64,000 bases of DNA from Yamagishiella unicocca (taxonomy: Eukaryota > Chlorophyta > Chlorophyceae > Chlamydomonadales > Volvocaceae). The notes beneath the pieces are model-generated. The model had not been told where the DNA came from, did not search any database, and saw nothing but the letters and a program-made list of their open reading frames with translations. The DNA lies in contig BDSL01000012.1 of NCBI GenBank assembly GCA_003116995.1, positions 1,167,001 through 1,231,000 of the forward strand, in the 5' to 3' direction. The translations under genes and the position numbers were made by a program. Below are positions 1 to 11,976 of the stretch, piece after piece (position 1 is the stretch's first letter; every line of letters begins with the position of its first letter).

Positions 1-3000
1 GCCAGTGCCGCGCGATGGAACTGCCCAGGCTCGCAGTTAGCACCTCGCACCTGTCACGGATGCAAGCCACCGCTCGGCTGATGCAAAGGCCAGGGCCGCA
101 CGATGGAACTGCCCAGGCTCGCAGTTAGCACCTCGCACCTGGCACGGATGCAAGCCACCGCTCGGCCGTTGCAAAGGCCAGTGCCGCACGATGGAACTGC
201 CCAGGCTCGCAGTCAGCACCTCGTACCTGGCATGGATGCAAGCCACCGCTCGGCTGATGCAAAGGCCAGTGCCGCGCGATGGAACTGCCCAGGCTCGCAG
301 TTAGCACCTCGCACCTGTCACGGATGCAAGCCACCGCTCGGCCGTTGCAAAGGCCAGTGCCGCACGATGGAACTGCCCAGGCTCGCAGTCAGCACCTCGT
401 ACCTGTCACGGATGCAAGCCACCGCTCGGCTGATGCAAAGGCCAGTGCCGCACGATGGAACTGCCCAGGCTCGCAGTTAGCACCTCGCACCTGGCACGGA
501 TGCAAGCCACCGCTCGGCTGAGGCAAAGGCCAGTGCCGCACGATGGAACTGCCCAGGCTCGCAGTCAGCACCTCGTACCTGGCACGGATGCAAGCCACCG
601 CTCGGCTGATGCAAAGGCCAGTGCCGCGCGATGGAACTGCCCAGGCTCGCAGTTAGCACCTCGCACCTGTCACGGATGCAAGCCACCGCTCGGCTGTTGC
701 AAAGGCCAGGCCGCACGATGGAACTGCCCAGGCTCGCAGTCAGCACCTCGACCTGCACGGATGCAAGCCACCGCTCGGCTGATGCAAAGGCCAGTGCCGC
801 ACGATGGAACTGCCCAGGCTCGCAGTTAGCACCTCGCACCTGTCACGGATGCAAGCCACCGCTCGGCTGATGCAAAGGCCAGTGCCGCACGATGGAACTG
901 CCCAGGCTCGCAGTTAGCACCTCGCACCTGTCACGGATGCAAGCCACCGCTCGGCTGTGCAAAGGCCAGTGCCGCACGATGGCGCCCAGGCTCGCGTAGC
1001 ACCTCGCCTGCACGATGCAAGCCCCCTGGCGGCCAGGCCGCCGATGGACTGCCCAGGCTCGCAGCACCTCGCCTGGCACGGATGCAAGCCACCGCTCGGC
1101 TGATGCAAAGGCCAGTGCCGCGCGATGGAACTGCCCAGGCTCGCAGTAGCACCTCGACCTGCACGGATGCAAGCCACCGCTCGGCTGTTGCAAAGGCCAG
1201 TGCCGCACGATGGAACTGCCCAGGCTCGCAGTTAGCACCTCGCACCTGCACGGATGCAAGCCACCGCTCGGCCGTTGCAAAGGCCAGTGCCGCACGATGG
1301 AACTGCCCAGGCTCGCAGTCAGCACCTCGTACCTGTCACGGATGCAAGCCACCGCTCGGCTGATGCAAAGGCCAGTGCCGCACGATGGAACTGCCCAGGC
1401 TCGCAGTTAGCACCTCGCACCTGGCACGGATGCAAGCCACCGCTCGGCTGATGCAAAGGCCAGTGCCGCACGATGGAACTGCCCAGGCTCGCAGTCAGCA
1501 CCTCGTACCTGGCACGGATGCAAGCCACCGCTCGGCTGATGCAAAGGCCAGTGCCGCGCGATGGAACTGCCCAGGCTCGCAGTTAGCACCTCGCACCTGT
1601 CACGGATGCAAGCCACCGCTCGGCTGTTGCAAAGGCCAGGCCGCACGATGGAACTGCCCAGGCTCGCAGTAGCACCTCGCACCTGTCACGGATGCAAGCC
1701 ACCCGGCTCCGGCCCCGTCTGCCAGTCGCAGTTAGCACCTCGCACCTGCACGGATGCAAGCCACCGCTCGGCTGAGCAAAGGCCAGTGCCGCACGATGGA
1801 ACTGCCCAGGCTCGCAGTCGCACCTCGTACCTGCACGGATGCAAGCCACCGCTCGGCTGATGCAAAGGCCAGTGCCGCCGATGGAACTGCCCAGGCTCGC
1901 AGTTAGCACCTCGCACCTGCACGGATGCAAGCCACCGCTCGGCCGTTGCAAAGGCCAGTGCCGCACGATGGAACTGCCCAGGCTCGCAGTCAGCACCTCG
2001 TACCTGTCACGGATGCAAGCCACCGCTCGGCTGATGCAAAGGCCAGTGCCGCACGATGGAACTGCCCAGGCTCGCAGTTAGCACCTCGCACCTGGCACGG
2101 ATGCAAGCCACCGCTCGGCTGAGGCAAAGGCCAGTGCCGCACGATGGAACTGCCCAGGCTCGCAGTCAGCACCTCGTACCTGGCACGGATGCAAGCCACC
2201 GCTCGGCTGATGCAAAGGCCAGTGCCGCGCGATGGAACTGCCCAGGCTCGCAGTTAGCACCTCGCACCTGTCACGGATGCAAGCCACCGCTCGGCTGTTG
2301 CAAAGGCCAGGGCCGCACGATGGAACTGCCCAGGCTCGCAGTTAGCACCTCGCACCTGGCACGGATGCAAGCCACCGCTCGGCCGTTGCAAAGGCCAGTG
2401 CCGCACGATGGAACTGCCCAGGCTCGCAGTCAGCACCTCGTACCTGGCATGGATGCAAGCCACCGCTCGGCCGTTGCAAAGGCCAGTGCCGCACGATGGA
2501 ACTGCCCAGGCTCGCAGTCAGCACCTCGTACCTGTCACGGATGCAAGCCACCGCTCGGCTGATGCAAAGGCCAGTGCCGCGCGATGGAACTGCCCAGGCT
2601 CGCAGTTATCACCTCGCACCTGTCACGGATGCAAGCCACCGCTCGGCTGTTGCAAAGGCCAGGGCCGCACGATGGAACTGCCCAGGCTCGCAGTTAGCAC
2701 CTCGCACCTGGCACGGATGCAAGCCACCGCTCGGCCGTTGCAAAGGCCAGTGCCGCACGATGGAACTGCCCAGGCTCGCAGTCAGCACCTCGTACCTGGC
2801 ATGGATGCAAGCCACCGCTCGGCTGATGCAAAGGCCAGTGCCGCGCGATGGAACTGCCCAGGCTCGCAGTTAGCACCTCGCACCTGTCACGGATGCAAGC
2901 CACCGCTCGGCCGTTGCAAAGGCCAGTGCCGCACGATGGAACTGCCCAGGCTCGCAGTCAGCACCTCGTACCTGTCACGGATGCAAGCCACCGCTCGGCT

Positions 3001-5192
3001 GATGCAAAGGCCAGTGCCGCACGATGGAACTGCCCAGGCTCGCAGTTAGCACCTCGCACCTGTCACGGATGCAAGCCACCGCTCGGCTGAGGCAAAGGCC
3101 AGTGCCGCACGATGGAACTGCCCAGGCTCGCAGTCAGCACCTCGTACCTGGCACGGATGCAAGCCACCGCTCGGCTGATGCAAAGGCCAGTGAACGCCAG
3201 GCTCGCATTAGCACCTCGCACCTGTCACGGATGCAAGCCACCGCTCGGCTGATGCAAAGGCCAGTGCCGCACGATGGAACTGCCCAGGCTCGCAGTTAGC
3301 ACCTCGCACCTGTCACGGATGCAAGCCACCGCTCGGCTGTTGCAAAGGCCAGGGCCGCACGATGGAACTGCCCAGGCTCGCAGTTAGCACCTCGCACCTG
3401 GCACGGATGCAAGCCACCGCTCGGCCGTTGCAAAGGCCAGTGCCGCACGATGGAACTGCCCAGGCTCGCAGTAGCACCTCGCACCTGTCACGGATGCAAG
3501 CCACCGCTCGGCCGTTGCAAAGGCCAGTGCCGCACGATGGAACTGCCCAGGCTCGCAGTCAGCACCTCGTACCTGGCACGGATGCAAGCCACCGCTCGGC
3601 TGATGCAAAGGCCAGTGCCGCGCGATGGAACTGCCCAGGCTCGCAGTTACACCTCGCACCTGCACGGATGCAAGCCACCGCTCGCCGGCAAAGGCCAGTG
3701 CCGCACGATGGAACTGCCCAGGCTCGCAGTCAGCACCTCGTACCTGGCATGGATGCAAGCCACCGCTCGGCTGATGCAAAGGCCAGTGCCGCGCGATGGA
3801 ACTGCCCAGGCTCGCAGTTAGCACCTCGCACCTGTCACGGATGCAAGCCACCGCTCGGCCGTTGCAAAGGCCAGTGCCGCACGATGGTACTGCCCAGGCT
3901 CGCAGTCAGCACCTCGTACCTGTCACGGATGCAAGCCACCGCTCGGCTGATGCAAAGGCCAGTGCCGCACGATGGAACTGCCCAGGCTCGCAGTTAGCAC
4001 CTCGCACCTGGCACGGATGCAAGCCACCGCTCGGCTGAGGCAAAGGCCAGTGCCGCACGATGGAACTGCCCAGGCTCGCAGTCAGCACCTCGTACCTGCA
4101 CGGATGCAAGCCACCGCTCGGCTGATGCAAAGGCCAGTGCCGCGCGATGGAACTGCCCAGGCTCGCAGTTAGCACCTCGCACCTGTCACGGATGCAAGCC
4201 ACCGCTCGGCTGTTGCAAAGGCCAGGCCGCACGATGGAACTGCCAGGCTCGCAGTAGCACCTCGCACCTGGCACGGATGCAAGCCACCGCTCGGCCGTTG
4301 CAAAGGCCAGTGCCGCGCGATGGAACTGCCCAGGCTCGCAGTCAGCACCTCGTACCTGGCATGGATGCAAGCCACCGCTCGGCTGATGCAAAGGCCAGTG
4401 CCGCGCGATGGAACTGCCCAGGCTCGCAGTTATCACCTCGCACCTGTCACGGATGCAAGCCACCGCTCGGCTGTTGCAAAGGCCAGGGCCGCACGATGGA
4501 ACTGCCCAGGCTCGCAGTTAGCACCTCGCACCTGGCACGGATGCAAGCCACCGCTCGGCCGTTGCAAAGGCCAGTGCCGCACGATGGAACTGCCCAGGCT
4601 CGCAGTCAGCACCTCGTACCTGTCACGGATGCAAGCCACCGCTCGGCTGATGCAAAGGCCAGTGCCGCACGATGGAACTGCCCAGGCTCGCAGTTAGCAC
4701 CTCGCACCTGGCACGGATGCAAGCCACCGCTCGGCTGAGGCAAAGGCCAGTGCCGCACGATGGAACTGCCCAGGCTCGCAGTCAGCACCTCGTACCTGGC
4801 ACGGATGCAAGCCACCGCTCGGCTGATGCAAAGGACAGTGCCGCGCGATGGAACTGCCCAGGCTCGCAGTTAGCACCTCGCACCTGTCACGGATGCAAGC
4901 CACCGCTCGGCTGTTGCAAAGGCCAGGGCCGCACGATGGAACTGCCCAGGCTCGCAGTTAGCACCTCGCACCTGGCACGGATGCAAGCCACCGCTCGGCC
5001 GTTGCAAAGGCCAGTGCCGCACGATGGAACTGCCCAGGCTCGCAGTCAGCACCTCGTACCTGGCATGGATGCAAGCCACCGCTCGGCCGTTGCAAAGGCC
5101 AGTGCCGCACGATGGAACTGCCCAGGCTCGCAGTCAGCACCTCGTACCTGTCACGGATGCAAGCCACCGCTCGGCTGATGCAAAGGCCAGTG
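1..5192. repeat. 88-bp tandem satellite, array 1
   Basis: About 59 head-to-tail copies of an 88-bp unit fill this block; the core gatggaactgcccaggctcg recurs every 88 bases (for example 13, 101, 189, 277). Units differ at a few fixed sites (gttag/gtcag, gcacctg/gtacctg, tcacgg/gcacgg/gcatgg, gctgatgc/gccgttgc/gctgaggc/gctgttgc), giving recognisable monomer types. Because 88 is not a multiple of three, each frame meets stops only in some monomer types, so long open frames appear on both strands. They are by-products of the repeat, not genes. The array continues off the left edge. Several units around 950-1170, 1640-1890, 3190-3220 and 3640-3690 carry small deletions. Confidence 0.97.
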
Positions 5193-5209
5193 CACTCCGG
5201 GAACGGCCG

Positions 5210-5395
5210 GTCTTGAGGCACTCTTGAGCTTATCTTAATCAATTTTCCAAGCCACATCTTGAGAGGGCTTGTTGAGAGAATGCACAAGAACCCAGCTTAA
5301 GACCCCGCTGAAGATCCGGGTGAAGTAAACTGCTCAAGGCATTACACCGAAGAGCCCAGCTCAAGGCGGGGCTCAAGGTCCAGGCTCAAGCCGAC
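5210..5395. repeat. Left subterminal CTTGAG/CTCAAG motif cluster of the transposon
   Basis: At least seven copies of CTTGAG or its complement CTCAAG lie in the first 200 bases (TCTTGAG, CTCTTGAGC, ATCTTGAGAG, GCTCAAGG, GCTCAAGC). The same word recurs at the right end (6990-7032). Repeated subterminal words are known transposase-binding sites in CACTA elements; that function here is inferred. Confidence 0.6.
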
Positions 5396-6646
5396 ATCAC
5401 TAAAGACATTGTCACTGCAAAAAGTGTTACATTTCACCCCAGGAACCAGTACGTTCCACCACAGGGGTCAGTCTGTTCTTCCCTACAAACTGGCATGTTG
5501 CACCGAACTAGCTAGCCACACACCTGATGGGGCGCTAGCTGCTGTGCTCCATGCCCCTTGCCTTCCTCAAGTAATACTGACCTACAGGCTTACTTCGAGC
5601 TCACAACCTGCCCCTTCACCTCGCTCGCGGTTCCCTTCACTTCACGGTTCATATCGCCTCTGCTAGCTATTGCTGGTGTTGCCTACCCCATCACTATTGC
5701 TGTAGATCCAGACCATGCCGCTACTTGCTCAGCTGAGCCCTGCAGGGCCCATACACCGCTGATGCTCACAATCCATGCTCACAATCCATGTCACGCTGCA
5801 GCAGCTCCTCAACGACCAAATCCAGCAAGCCGCTGCTCCATGCTCTCTGCTCCATATCCTGCCACGTCCATAAAGTCCTCTCCCAGCTGTGTGTCCCGCA
5901 CGTCCTGCTGTGGGTTTCATCGAGGGTTGGTGCCATAAGTTGAAGTAGTTTTCTATCAAGGAGTTCGTTGCAACACTCTCAGGCAGCACACGCAGAAAAC
6001 AAGCGCCACTCCCATGCTTACCATCACAGCGTGATTTGCCAAATGCTTCAGCAAAGTTGGCAGCATACAGCACAGCCAGGTTCTTAAGATAGATGTCAAC
6101 CAGTCTTGGCAGGATTCGATCACCTGCATGTATTCCAGGAAAATGAATCATTTCAGATAATGAAAATTATCCATTAACTAGGGAAATAAAGCCACGCAAG
6201 CAGAGCTTTGGGTTTGAGGTCAGCAATGGTCTTCATGCTCACCGGCAGCTCTCGAGCTTTGTTATAATGCTGGCAGCACAAGTCCAGTGGCCCTAACTTC
6301 CATCTGACTGCGAGCAGCGAGCAGCTGTGGCAGGTCCTGATGGTCGCCTTCCTCGCTCGCTGACCATAGCTCGCCAGGCAAAATGCTGAAGCGCGACGCC
6401 CAGAACTTAACAGGCCTGCCTAAAATATAATTATAAAGATGCATTGCTCCACTAGAAGCCTGGAAAAGTGGCAGAGTGGATGCGTGGACACCTGGTCAAA
6501 CATTGACGAACACTGCTGCTGCATTGCTATTGCCTGGCAATATCGATAAATTATATGTATATTGCATACGGTTATTATTAGTGCTGAAGGCGACAACAGC
6601 TCATCGTAGAAGAAGTTTTCAGCTCACAGGCGCAGTAACTAACAAT

Positions 6647-6675
6647 GTCGTACGCGACACTTTGTCGCGTACGAC
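6647..6675. repeat. Perfect 13-bp hairpin inside the transposon
   Basis: GTCGTACGCGACA (6647-6659), a 3-base spacer, then its exact complement TGTCGCGTACGAC (6663-6675). Function unknown. Confidence 0.85.
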
Positions 6676-7051
6676 GTGCCCTTCACATGATGCACTGGTT
6701 AATGTTATATTACATATAAGCAATGTGCAGGTCGCACTGCTGAGATTGTTGAAAATATCTTGGGAATCATCTTGGGTGCGTGCTTGGTAAAGGTTCTTCT
6801 GCTTTGGGTACTTGGTCAGGTTCTTGCGTAACGGTTTCTTAGGGACAAATGTTGGGCTAGCCTTAAGCTCTACTTCCGCTGCACCTTGAGTTGCATCTTC
6901 ACCAAAGTGCGTTGCCAATGTCTTGCGTCCGAGGGTCTTGGTTGTAGCTCTTCAGCTTTAGCATAAGATCGACAAAACATGGGGTCAAGACCGGCTCAAG
7001 AAAGGCTCAAGTGGATAAGAAGCCTCTCAAGATATGGCCGTTCCCCGTGTG

Positions 7052-10000
7052 GTGCCGCGCGATGGAACTGCCCAGGCTCGCAGTTATCACCTCGCACCTG
7101 TCACGGATGCAAGCCACCGCTCGGCTGTTGCAAAGGCCAGGGCCGCACGATGGAACTGCCCAGGCTCGCAGTTAGCACCTCGCACCTGGCACGGATGCAA
7201 GCCACCGCTCGGCCGTTGCAAAGGCCAGTGCCGCACGATGGAACTGCCCAGGCTCGCAGTCAGCACCTCGTACCTGGCATGGATGCAAGCCACCGCTCGG
7301 CTGATGCAAAGGCCAGTGCCGCGCGATGGAACTGCCCAGGCTCGCAGTTAGCACCTCGCACCTGTCACGGATGCAAGCCACCGCTCGGCCGTTGCAAAGG
7401 CCAGTGCCGCACGATGGAACTGCCCAGGCTCGCAGTCAGCACCTCGTACCTGTCACGGATGCAAGCCACCGCTCGGCTGATGCAAAGGCCAGTGCCGCAC
7501 GATGGAACTGCCCAGGCTCGCAGTTAGCACCTCGCACCTGTCACGGATGCAAGCCACCGCTCGGCTGAGGCAAAGGCCAGTGCCGCACGATGGAACTGCC
7601 CAGGCTCGCAGTCAGCACCTCGTACCTGGCACGGATGCAAGCCACCGCTCGGCTGATGCAAAGGCCAGTGCCGCGCGATGGAACTGCCCAGGCTCGCAGT
7701 TAGCACCTCGCACCTGTCACGGATGCAAGCCACCGCTCGGCTGATGCAAAGGCCAGTGCCGCACGATGGAACTGCCCAGGCTCGCAGTTAGCACCTCGCA
7801 CCTGTCACGGATGCAAGCCACCGCTCGGCTGTTGCAAAGGCCAGGGCCGCACGATGGAACTGCCCAGGCTCGCAGTTAGCACCTCGCACCTGGCACGGAT
7901 GCAAGCCACCGCTCGGCCGTTGCAAAGGCCAGTGCCGCACGATGGAACTGCCCAGGCTCGCAGTTAGCACCTCGCACCTGTCACGGATGCAAGCCCCCGC
8001 TCGGCCGTTGCAAAGGCCAGTGCCGCACGATGGAACTGCCCAGGCTCGCAGTCAGCACCTCGTACCTGTCACGGATGCAAGCCACCGCTCGGCTGATGCA
8101 AAGGCCAGTGCCGCACGATGGAACTGCCCAGGCTCGCAGTTAGCACCTCGCACCTGGCACGGATGCAAGCCACCGCTCGGCTGAGGCAAAGGCCAGTGCC
8201 GCACGATGGAACTGCCCAGGCTCGCAGTCAGCACCTCGTACCTGGCACGGATGCAAGCCACCGCTCGGCTGATGCAAAGGCCAGTGCCGCGCGATGGAAC
8301 TGCCCAGGCTCGCAGTTATCACCTCGCACCTGTCACGGATGCAAGCCACCGCTCGGCTGTTGCAAAGGCCAGGGCCGCACGATGGAACTGCCCAGGCTCG
8401 CAGTTAGCACCTCGCACCTGGCACGGATGCAAGCCACCGCTCGGCCGTTGCAAAGGCCAGTGCCGCACGATGGAACTGCCCAGGCTCGCAGTCAGCACCT
8501 CGTACCTGGCATGGATGCAAGCCACCGCTCGGCTGATGCAAAGGCCAGTGCCGCGCGATGGAACTGCCCAGGCTCGCAGTTAGCACCTCGCACCTGTCAC
8601 GGATGCAAGCCACCGCTCGGCCGTTGCAAAGGCCAGTGCCGCACGATGGTACTGCCCAGGCTCGCAGTCAGCACCTCGTACCTGTCACGGATGCAAGCCA
8701 CCGCTCGGCTGATGCAAAGGCCAGTGCCGCACGATGGAACTGCCCAGGCTCGCAGTTAGCACCTCGCACCTGGCACGGATGCAAGCCACCGCTCGGCTGA
8801 GGCAAAGGCCAGTGCCGCACGATGGAACTGCCCAGGCTCGCAGTCAGCACCTCGTACCTGGCACGGATGCAAGCCACCGCTCGGCTGATGCAAAGGCCAG
8901 TGCCGCGCGATGGAACTGCCCAGGCTCGCAGTTAGCACCTCGCACCTGTCACGGATGCAAGCCACCGCTCGGCTGTTGCAAAGGCCAGGGCCGCACGATG
9001 GAACTGCCCAGGCTCGCAGTTAGCACCTCGCACCTGGCACGGATGCAAGCCACCGCTCGGCCGTTGCAAAGGCCAGTGCCGCGCGATGGAACTGCCCAGG
9101 CTCGCAGTCAGCACCTCGTACCTGGCATGGATGCAAGCCACCGCTCGGCTGATGCAAAGGCCAGTGCCGCGCGATGGAACTGCCCAGGCTCGCAGTTAGC
9201 ACCTCGCACCTGTCACGGATGCAAGCCACCGCTCGGCTGTTGCAAAGGCCAGGGCCGCACGATGGAACTGCCCAGGCTCGCAGTTAGCACCTCGCACCTG
9301 GCACGGATGCAAGCCACCGCTCGGCCGTTGCAAAGGCCAGTGCCGCACGATGGAACTGCCCAGGCTCGCAGTCAGCACCTCGTACCTGGCATGGATGCAA
9401 GCCACCGCTCGGCTGATGCAAAGGCCAGTGCCGCGCGATGGAACTGCCCAGGCTCGCAGTTAGCACCTCGCACCTGTCACGGATGCAAGCCACCGCTCGG
9501 CCGTTGCAAAGGCCAGTGCCGCACGATGGAACTGCCCAGGCTCGCAGTCAGCACCTCGTACCTGTCACGGATGCAAGCCACCGCTCGGCTGATGCAAAGG
9601 CCAGTGCCGCACGATGGAACTGCCCAGGCTCGCAGTTAGCACCTCGCACCTGGCACGGATGCAAGCCACCGCTCGGCCGTTGCAAAGGCCAGTGCCGCCG
9701 CACGATGGAACTGCCCAGGCTCGCAGTCAGCACCTCGTACCTGGCATGGATGCAAGCCACCGCTCGGCTGATGCAAAGGCCAGTGCCGCGCGATGGAACT
9801 GCCCAGGCTCGCAGTTAGCACCTCGCACCTGGCACGGATGCAAGCCACCGCTCGGCCGTTGCAAAGGCCAGTGCCGCACGATGGAACTGCCCAGGCTCGC
9901 AGTCAGCACCTCGTACCTGTCACGGATGCAAGCCACCGCTCGGCTGATGCAAAGGCCAGTGCCGCACGATGGAACTGCCCAGGCTCGCAGTTAGCACCTC

Positions 10001-10062
10001 GCACCTGGCACGGATGCAAGCCACCGCTCGGCTGAGGCAAAGGCCAGTGCCGCACGATGGAA
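7052..10062. repeat. 88-bp tandem satellite, array 2, with 616-bp higher-order periodicity
   Basis: This block continues the 88-bp satellite for about 34 further units. The gctgaggc monomer type recurs in units starting near 7502, 8118 and 8734, that is every 616 bp (7 x 88). The next one, near 9969, is 1235 bp on, matching 2 x 616 plus a 3-bp insertion (gccgccgcacg) near 9698. The array ends at about 10062, where gatggaa runs into the retrotransposon-related sequence. Confidence 0.95.
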
Positions 10063-11154
10063 TTACCGACACCCGCCAAATGCAATCTGCTACGCCCACA
10101 GACCCTCTCCAAGGGCCCGGCCCACAGCACCAGGAGCAAGCAGGCCTTCGCAGATGCGACCAACCGGGCCGGCCGCGCCCCGGGGCCAGGGGGCGGGGGC
10201 CAGGGACCCCAGCCACACACGGGGCTACGGAAGCACCACCGCAAGGGCGCCGGCGCAAGCAAGGAAGCCGCTCATCCAGAGCCCGAGGGAGTAGAACGGG
10301 GAAGGGAGCCCAGCACCGTTTCCTCAGCCGCCGCAGCCGCACGGGCCGCCGCAACAGCGGCAGTAGCTGCCAAAGCCTACGCCACGGCTGCGGCAGAGGC
10401 CGCCGCCGCAGCGGATGTTGCCGCCGCAGCAGAAGCCATGGCTGCAGAAGCGGCAGACGCCGGTGAGCGAGATGAGGCAGCTGGCGAGGTAGATGGGGCT
10501 GGCCAGAACCAGCACGCCCTAGACCCGGTGGGGTTTCGCCGGAGTGCGGACAACCCCTTAGCTCCTTGGGAAGGGTCCAGGCGAGGAACCCAGCCAGCAC
10601 GGTCAGCTCAGCCCAGCCGGCGTGCCGACGACCGGGCGCCCGAATGCGAGAGCAGCCCGAAGCGCCCTCGCCGGGAGCAAGAGGAGTGGGGCCCCGCTTT
10701 TTACCACCCCCAGCAACCACACCAGGGGGCCCAGCGGGGGCCCGCCGACGTCTTTTGCAAGAAGCTGGCCGACGTCATGGTGAAGGCCGCCCATACTGCA
10801 ACCACAAGGCTGGACCAGTGCTGGGACGTCACCCTCCTCCACGCCCCATTGAAGGCGTGGTTCAAGACGCGCCTGCACACCCTTCAGGCAGTGTTCGCCC
10901 AGGCGATGGCCCCCGCGCTGGGCACGGAGGAGGCATCGAAGCTCGCCGCAGCGTTGGTGGCAGAAGCGGAGCTACTTTGGAAGGATTTGGACGGGTATCA
11001 GCACTACCCCCGGGCGAACCTAGAGACGTACGCAGAGAAGCTGAAGTCAGTCCTCGCCGGCCGCCAGCTGGGCTCCTGGATCCTCCAGCAGCTGCAGGCC
11101 CCGGGCTACCCACCCCACGCAACCTGTAACGAAGGTCGCGAAAAGGCCTCCTAG
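10057..11154 (+). CDS. Gag-like ORF of the DIRS-like element
   Basis: This open frame of 365 codons has a low-complexity Ala/Glu-rich stretch (about residues 92-140), a short basic patch (SPKRPRREQEE), and a helical C-terminal half with regularly spaced hydrophobics, as in retroelement capsid-like proteins. The first ATG (10057) belongs to the last satellite unit, so it is an accidental start; the real start is unknown and the element may be 5'-truncated. The last nine codons after PPHAT and the AT-richer stretch up to about 11250 look foreign to the frame, and the next ORF resumes with similar character. No specific family domain was identified. Confidence 0.5.
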   Translation: MELPTPAKCNLLRPQTLSKGPAHSTRSKQAFADATNRAGRAPGPGGGGQGPQPHTGLRKHHRKGAGASKEAAHPEPEGVERGREPSTVSSAAAAARAAATAAVAAKAYATAAAEAAAAADVAAAAEAMAAEAADAGERDEAAGEVDGAGQNQHALDPVGFRRSADNPLAPWEGSRRGTQPARSAQPSRRADDRAPECESSPKRPRREQEEWGPAFYHPQQPHQGAQRGPADVFCKKLADVMVKAAHTATTRLDQCWDVTLLHAPLKAWFKTRLHTLQAVFAQAMAPALGTEEASKLAAALVAEAELLWKDLDGYQHYPRANLETYAEKLKSVLAGRQLGSWILQQLQAPGYPPHATCNEGREKAS

Positions 11155-11256
11155 GATGCTGAGCGAGCGTACTTATTAGTACTTGTTAGGTCTGTTGTAC
11201 AGCCTTATGTGCTTGCTGAGTAGCTTCGCTACACAACCCGCTGGTGCCAAGCGGCA

Positions 11257-11976
11257 GTGCAGACTATGAACACAGCGTTGATATACGAAGGAGTCCTGTC
11301 GGCGAAAGAGTGGAAAGACAACCTAAGTGTCCAGCTCGCGCACGTGGACCGCATGACCCGCGCGCTGCTCAATGCGGGCGTGCTCATCCAGAAGCACGCC
11401 GTAGGCAGGGCGTACAACGCCGCCCCCGACTGCAGCAGGGACAGCGCGTTCTACGGACACCCTGTGACCAGCCTCGCACCCGGCGGAGCAGCCCCACGTG
11501 GGGCATCATGGATGACCGGCGGCAGCGGAGGGGGCCCGAGCCGCCCCCACGTCGGTCCTGCCTCGGGCATGCAAACGGCAGCGGCGCCGGCCTGGGGACC
11601 CCAGCCGGGTTTCAAAGCCCAAGGTGCCGCCGCACCACGGGGCCCTAGCACACGAGGCCACGGAACGCGCGGGGTGGATAACCCCGCAGCAGCAGTACTC
11701 AAGAGTGTCAACACGGCTCTGGTGCAGGAGGGATTGGACGCCCTCAGCGAGAGGGGATTGGTCATGCTGCTGCGCTCCCGCGACTTCCCCGACGACAAGG
11801 TGTGCGTCAATGGCACCCTGTTCGGCAGCTGCGATTTTGCCGAGCGAAACCCGGACAAGGGGCGTTGCACGTACAAACACGAGAGCGCCGAGGTCTTGGC
11901 AGCGCGCGTAACTTCCTTCCAAAGATCACGGGCAGGGGCACGCCCGGCAGGGGCGCTTCAGGTCGGTGCGGCGTAG
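11257..11976 (+). CDS. Gag-like ORF with a CCCH zinc finger
   Basis: This frame of about 237 codons is usable from the ATG at 11266, though it may simply continue the preceding gag frame. The N-terminal part is helical, the centre is Gly/Pro/Ala-rich, and the C-terminal third contains a CCCH-type finger: C (VNGTLFGS) C (11 residues) C (TYK) H, spacing C-X8-C-X11-C-X3-H. Such fingers occur in ORF1 proteins of some retroelements and probably bind element RNA. Its position directly upstream of the reverse transcriptase supports a gag role. Confidence 0.5.
   Translation: MQTMNTALIYEGVLSAKEWKDNLSVQLAHVDRMTRALLNAGVLIQKHAVGRAYNAAPDCSRDSAFYGHPVTSLAPGGAAPRGASWMTGGSGGGPSRPHVGPASGMQTAAAPAWGPQPGFKAQGAAAPRGPSTRGHGTRGVDNPAAAVLKSVNTALVQEGLDALSERGLVMLLRSRDFPDDKVCVNGTLFGSCDFAERNPDKGRCTYKHESAEVLAARVTSFQRSRAGARPAGALQVGAA

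Larger units (their letters stand above)
5193..7051. mobile_element. Non-autonomous CACTA/EnSpm-like DNA transposon inserted in the satellite
   Basis: This 1859-bp AT-richer segment interrupts the satellite exactly. Its ends form an imperfect 16-bp terminal inverted repeat: CACTCCGGGAACGGCC on the left and CACACGGGGAACGGCC on the complement of the right, differing at two positions. It is flanked by the 3-bp direct repeat GTG (5190-5192 and 7052-7054). Removing the element and one GTG restores a normal satellite unit (ccagtg followed by ccgcgcgatgg). A CAC terminus, a 3-bp target duplication and clustered CTTGAG/CTCAAG motifs near both ends are typical of the CACTA superfamily. No transposase was recognised, so it is probably a deleted derivative moved in trans. 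The short open frames inside it match nothing I know. Confidence 0.85.

Noticed and set aside
1..10062. Open frames of up to 301 codons on both strands through the satellite (MELPRLAVSTSHL..., MACIRDRCEVLTAS...)
   Set aside because: They exist because the 88-bp unit rotates through all frames; every unit yields the same peptides on both strands, and frame ends depend only on monomer variants.
1..10062. CRISPR array
   Set aside because: Units are contiguous 88-bp repeats with no unique spacers, and the genome is eukaryotic.
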